Of a stretch of 64,000 nucleotides of DNA, positions 57,704-64,000 are shown in pieces. The DNA comes from Progne subis subis (lineage: Eukaryota > Chordata > Aves > Passeriformes > Hirundinidae), in NCBI GenBank assembly GCA_022316685.1, contig JAKJHU010000038.1:1102384-1166383 (forward strand), in the 5' to 3' direction. The notes under the pieces are model-generated. The model was not told the origin of the DNA. It searched no databases and saw only the letters and a list, made by a program, of their open reading frames with translations. The translations under genes and the position numbers were made by a program. How positions within the stretch are numbered: the first letter of the stretch is position 1; each line of letters starts with the position of its first letter.

Positions 57704-60700
57704 TCTCCTTTTTGGAGATATTGTGATAGAAACACACACTTTAAATACCTTGTATTGACTCTAAGGTTACAATCTTGAAGGAAGAAAAAGCACATTACGA
57801 AGACAGCTCATTTCTGTTAAATTATCATAATGTACCACAGATAAGGATAATGGACATAAAATTTTTGTATTCTGTTCTAGGCTCACCCCATCTTATTAAA
57901 TTTACTTTAAAATAATTAATTTGCATCATGCAACACCATAGGATTTGTTAGAAGTAAAATGTATTGGATATTGACCATTTCAAAAGAAAACTGAGTTTTA
58001 TACTCTACTACAGTTCTTTACAGCAACATTTACACAGAACTTGGTATGTTATGGATAATTTGAAGGCTGGGAATTAAAAGTTCTAGCTAGCAAATCCAAA
58101 ACGTGACTGTCTAAACACTGCAAAAGATTGCTCAGCCCATGAAAGGCAGGCTGGTCCCTCTACAAATCACAGGGGCTTTGTCCTTGTGACGTGGCAGCAG
58201 ACCCTCTGCCTTGTGCAGTAGGAGGGAGTGAGAGCAAGCTAACTCGCTCAATCCTCCCTCTGACCTCCATCAGCTCAGTATAATGAATGGTTAGCAAGCT
58301 TGAAAAAATTCTATCTTCCATTTACACTGCCATTTACAAAAAAATCCAAACAAAAAAAAACCAAAACAAAGATTATGGAAAAATAACTCATTTTTCAGAC
58401 AGGTTTCAAGTAAAAATAAGCCCACAGGACTGTAATATTTTGCAGTATACAATGTGAGATTGTATGAGCATTTAATATTAAGGTATCTGATAAAAGCAGA
58501 TCTGCCAAGAACAAGTTTCGTTTGGATTTCACTACTGCTATTCACATAAAGTAAAACCATTCAAAACATGCATAAATTATGTATTTGTACTGGTGTAAGA
58601 GTTTAGAAATGAGCAATGTCCACAACATTTGTAATTTTTAATTCAGGCAGATTTGGAGTACTAAGCTGCCTCCAGCTGCAAAGCAACACCAACAACTGAG
58701 TAGAAACAATAGATGAGTGGACTGAACATCAGGGCTGAAATACCTGAGCTCCACAGAACTATTTAGTTTCAGCAATCATCATTTCTCTTTTCAGTGCTGG
58801 GAAATTTTCCAAGTTACTCGCAATCACTTTGAATACAAACCTTGACTATGGAGAACAGTAACAAAATCCTCAACATTCTTAAAAGATAACAGAAAAACAA
58901 AACTTGAAACTTTCTGACTCCTGGCATACTCCGCAGGTGAGAAGATATCATGGCTAAATATGCGACACAGGGATCATTCCAGACCCAACAAATGGAAAAA
59001 TATCCAAGGAAATTATTTCTGAGGTCAAAGTCATTGTAGGTTTCATGAGCACCGTGTTGGAAAGGCATTTTGGTATGAAAGTGATGGGCAAAACTAATCC
59101 CCTATCAAGGACCCATGGCCATACACACATAAATACAGCAGTGATTTTTCTAAGGTCTGCAGGGTATTTGTAAAGAATCTTGATATGGTAGAACAAATCA
59201 AACCTCATTACACAGTGGCTTTTGCTGAACAATTAGCATAGACTGCAACAGAGACAGCAACAGCTGTACTTACGCATCCCGATCCACTCCTCTAAAGCAG
59301 CTATGATCTTTACAACAAAGTATTTTTCTATCTTGATCATGAATACTGTAATTTAACCACTGGGGAAAAAAAATCATGTTCCTGATGAACACTCACTTAA
59401 AGCCTGTCTTAGAATGGATAAATCAAATCTACTATAGCTAATGACAGGGACAACACTTGATAGGAATCCCTCTTATTGGAATCCTAGTGAATGTTATAAT
59501 TCCAGAAAATGTTCCTCAACCAGGCAGGCTGAGCTCACCCTTATGAAAAAAACACTTAACAAGATGTGTTACTTGTTATATGTTAACAGCAAACCACAAA
59601 GTTTTGTTTTCCACATCGGCTGCTAGAGCTCTGCATAAGGCTCTCCCCAGTTGTCACTCAAAAATAAGCTGCCCCTGCAGAAAAGGTATGAATAGTTCCC
59701 TACCTGGAGTCCACTTAACTTAAAAAAGCTTTCAAAACAGAAATTACAGCTGTGACCAGCAGGCATAAAAGGAAAGGAAAATAGTTGCCAACTACAGATG
59801 TTGGCACTCTGCTGAAGTGAATGAGAGTCCTCCATGGATGAGAGGTATTTTTCTGTGATGTTTACCTACCTCAAAGCATAACCTCATCTGAGGTTTTCAG
59901 GAAAATTAGCTGTCACCATTATCTGAATGACAAGCATCATGGTTTTATGTGAAACTGTACAAAAAATCCAGCATGAATCATGGTGAATTCTACGTGCTTT
60001 TCAGAAAAGTCACTGTTCTTTGTCTAAGACTGAAAACTGTATTTTACTTAGAAACTTGGTTCAAATGCTACTTCTATTGGGTAGCAATAGTCTAAAAATA
60101 AAATGAGACAAAAGCCATCAAATTTTAAGCTTTCATCTTTATGAAACATGGACCCAGTGTTTATTTTTTTCTTGAGATTTTCATGCTGCCTTTATGGTAG
60201 CTCAATCTTTTTTCTACTTGAACTAAAAAAATTCAAGTAAAACAATGGCTAAGATAAAAACTTTGGAGGAAAACTAGCAATATTTAAAAAATGCTTTTAG
60301 TATCACGAATCCACATCTATTAGCATTACTTTACTATATACTTATGACATCTAACTTCAGCTTTTCCCTTACTTCTCTGCAATGAATTGTTTGTACACAG
60401 AGCTCCCTATCTTATCTAGGTGTCTTTATAGCTCTTGGCTCACATAGATATGGCAATAACAACTATTTAATTTCTAATCCTTGTTATATAGGAATACAAA
60501 TGGTCAGCCTCAAAATACATTTTTAAAAAGTTAATAACTTTAATACCAGTATCTCTGAACTCTGCAGAACGTAGAAATCCAGAGGAATCTATCTAGAAGG
60601 TGAGACTGATTAGAGTGACCTACGAAGGCAGTTGTTTTGAGTCTTGCAGACCCAGAGAGAACTCGCTGGGGTCTTGTACCACTACAGGATACCAAATGAA

Positions 60701-63700
60701 GTCAAAAGTCTGTTTTCTTGTTGCTCTTCTCCAATGAAACAACAATATCTCTAGTCAGTTCCTTCCCCAAAGTTATGGCAGAACAACCAGAGGTACTATA
60801 ACTGCTACCCCTGTCTGCACTTACTAATGGTATGTGTCACACATACCTACTGGGAAACAACTAACATTTAAAATGCCAGTTACCAAATGAAGATCATCTA
60901 TTCTGTGGTTACAACCACTGACCTGCACTACTTCGTCCATCACCCTGCACTGTGCTTGATGAGGACCTGCAATAAATGAAACAGCAAAGAGGAAGTAGGG
61001 ACTGTATATAAATGGGACCACAGGAACTTTCAGGACCAGGGTCATGTGCTGAGTTCAACAAAACCTCTCACCTGGGCTATACCTAAAGAGCTGAAGAGAA
61101 GGCATCATGCTGCTGCTAATGACAATTCCAATCTGAATCTGAGTGCAGCAGAGAGAATTTGCATCTCTTCCTATTCCAGCAATGCCTGTAGTCTTTGCAT
61201 AACTACTATCTGATTTATGCTCCAAGCATGACAAGGTTTAGATTAGCAAAGTTCAGTACAACAAACTGAGCTCACAAGCTGGATCCAGGGCCCAGGAGCT
61301 CCGTCATGTTTTGGTGGCACAAGGTACATTCAAATCTGCAACAGGTCCTTTGGCATGGAAGAATAACAACATCACATATATCACAGCTTCCCATTTTCCA
61401 GTGACAGACATACACAAACCCTTGCCTAAGAAATTTACTCCTATCAAGGATCAAACAAAAGAAGACGTCATTTTTCATGCCACCTTCAGGTCAAGCAAGG
61501 CTGGAATGACTTCAAGCATTCTCCTTCAACCAAGCAAAATCATCCTCTAGTAAAGCCTTGCTGCATGAGACACAACTCTGTAGAAGACACAGCAAGAACT
61601 CTTTTCCACCCTGTCACAGTTATATGGCTGTGTATCATTTCCCTTCCCTTTCTACACGTGCTGCTACTGGGCTGCACACTTTACTTGCAACACCACTGGC
61701 CTCCTGAGGGTGTTTACTTCTAGGAGAATTCCCTTATTCCAAGTAAAGTCCTTTCTTCTGCCTGAGAAGAGAGGGAGGAAAAAGCAGGAAAAAAAAGGAC
61801 CTAGAGAAACATTCCTTGTTCTCTTCAAGGAGAGTTAGGGGTATTTTGAGATTGGCATAAAGAGGGTTTGGCCGATTCTATATATGCAGAAGGCTGTCAT
61901 AACCTTCCTGCCTTTTTCCCTCGAGTTTGAATTGTTGCACTTTGAAGAGTTTTAAGATCTCTCCTCAAGGTCAATTTTATCAATTATCTCTGTCTTTATC
62001 AAATCTGGATATAATTACTGTAGCTAGCTCTGAAGGGAGAATGAGACCATTTTGAGGTCACTATTGTGCAGAGCAAGTGTGATGGTCTTGCACATTACTG
62101 CAAACCTTGCAAATATTATTTTTAAATATTTAAACCATTAATTAGTCCATACTGTATCCTCAGGGACAGCACCAGAGATCTTAAGCCTTTAGAAGTGTCC
62201 TGCACTTTTTCATGTGTCCTCACTGTTTAGTTTAGACTAACATACCTTTATTATTGTGTATGTACAAAAAGAAACCACAAGGTGTAATAGTCTTTTGAAA
62301 ATACTGCTTTTTTGTCCAAAGTCTCTACTGAATTCAGAATTTTGGTGGATTGAAGTAAATGGTGATGCTAGAATAATACTAAACTTGCAGAATTCAGATC
62401 GCAATTCTTCCAAATATATATTTTAAGATACACAGTTTCTTTAAAATGTGAGAAAGCAAAAGTCCTCATATGAGCTGTGTACACAGAGGGGTTTTCACAA
62501 CAATGGACAGCCTAATCAGGATGAAGAATCCTCAGCTGAAAGCTTACAAAGAAATCCCTCTGTCCTTTCTCCATTTTTTAAATTCTACTTTTCTCGATAG
62601 GGGTGTCTCACCAGAGAACCTGAAGAGTGACAGATTTAAGTATAGGACTGAAATCCATCAAACCCAGCCTTGTGGTCCAAACCCAAGCAGCTGTCAAACC
62701 TAGAGATAGGAATGTATGCTCACTTCTGCCTAATAAAATTTGAATCAAACACTTTGCATCTGATTCTCCATGTGAGCTTTTATGCAAACTTCTAAAGTGC
62801 AAGGAATCCTGGGGTGGAAGAGCTATTCTGAGAGCTTTCACATAGTTCATGTAATTAGGGAAACCACTTCCTTTGATTGTAAGTGTTCAAAACAGCTGAA
62901 TTTTTTCTTTCAAAGGACTCTGTGATTTGGGTCATCTCTTTTACTTGCTCTTTTATGTTTCTCAAGATGAGAGGTGAGACTGTAAAGCACATTATTTAGA
63001 AAAAAAAAAAGATTCCACTTTTTGTTTTAGGGATTGAACTTCAACTATTCAAACGCTTATCATTTCGAAATCTATCTTTCTTTCCCTCCCTCTGTTTCCT
63101 TCCTTTTCTGATAAGCTCTTCAGTGGCTCAAGCGAATATAGCCCAAAACGCCAATTTAAACCTAAGGGAAAACTGAAATAAGGTACAAAAGGAAAAGGGA
63201 CTCTCTTTTTCCTTTGTGCGGTTGTGGTTGAATATGTAATTATAAAGGAGCTCTAGCTGCAGGATCTCAGTCCCCATGTCACATTTACTTTTTCAATGGT
63301 TCTAAACATTGACCAAGCAAAAAGGCAGAAATACAGATTTTTAAAAGACAAACAAAGCAGCTGCCCTGGTCTTTGAAGTGGATTTGCAAGTTCTTCATTT
63401 CTCAAAAAGGGAACTTGGGTCACAGTTTCAAGGCAATGACCATGTCACCAGAGCTAACAGGTGATGCCAATGTTGCTACAGAATCAAGTGTCACTTGCCC
63501 TAAATTTCTTGAGTCAGGCACCCTGTTAGTGCTGTTGCTTCACATTCATCTCACTAACAGCTGTAACAGGCAGTGAATATCCCGCTTCTCACAGTATAGC
63601 ACAGAATTATACTAGCAAAAAGGCAGGAGATTTCTTACTGCAGGTTTCAAATTTATTAAGTAAAAACAGAATGCTTGTTGATCCTAGAAGGACTGAGCTT

Positions 63701-64000
63701 TATTCTCAGAAACCTTGCAGGACTCCTTCCAGAATGATAGCACTTACAGGGAATTGGTCTGTAATAGGAACACAGTAAACTACTCGGAACCCAGTGCCAA
63801 AAAGCACATTACTGCCAACTTCTGCACAGGACAGATGAGACACTGGCTTTGAGAGATGACTTCACAGTAAAATGTATTACTTTGGTAAAAATACATAAAC
63901 AACCAAGAACCCAAAAGTTAAGGGGAGAACTCCAAAATGTGTGGTCTTTTGAGTGGGGTCCGAATCTCGCATTTGTCTTTACGCCTCACACAAACTCTTA

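Overview
This is vertebrate nuclear DNA. One gene is recognisable: MAP3K20 (ZAK/MLTK/MRK, a mixed-lineage MAP3 kinase), transcribed from the minus strand. I matched 15 coding exons to the remembered human protein. Nearly all have canonical splice sites, and the reading frame is continuous from exon to exon. Compact introns, few recognisable interspersed repeats and a GC-rich pentamer minisatellite suggest a bird. That assignment is an inference, not proof.

Layout, in gene order (high to low coordinates). From 64000 to 51225 lies upstream intronic DNA; the exon(s) for about the first 53 residues (glycine-rich loop, catalytic lysine) were not found and are probably beyond position 64000. Eight exons from 51224 to 29757 encode the rest of the kinase domain and a short linker. 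The exon at 23754-23889 encodes the coiled coil. The gene then offers two alternative ends. The beta end is one terminal exon (CDS 19174-19542) with an acidic tail, probably followed by a long 3'UTR to about 14.5 kb. The alpha end skips it and uses five small exons (13046 down to 9447) encoding the SAM domain and the start of the following beta-sandwich region. The last ~350 residues of alpha are not seen and are probably beyond position 1. Both ends join the coiled-coil exon in the same phase.

The intron between 29757 and 23889 contains the most unusual non-coding DNA: a CpG-rich island (about 27960-29110). It holds a 380-bp pentamer minisatellite with a nested 50-bp period, a sequence matching every position of the CTCF core consensus, and a TATA-like element readable on both strands. 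This could be an internal or antisense promoter, or an insulator.

Other points: one intron has a GC donor (10545/10544) in the ideal GC-AG context; the acceptor of the DFG/activation-loop exon follows a very long near-pure T tract; a 52-nt near-perfect hairpin lies at 4051-4102; and three E-box/M-box elements lie within 67 bp at 33380-33446. I saw no tRNA, rRNA, CRISPR array, complete transposon or second protein-coding gene. Residue numbers below are by alignment to the remembered human protein.
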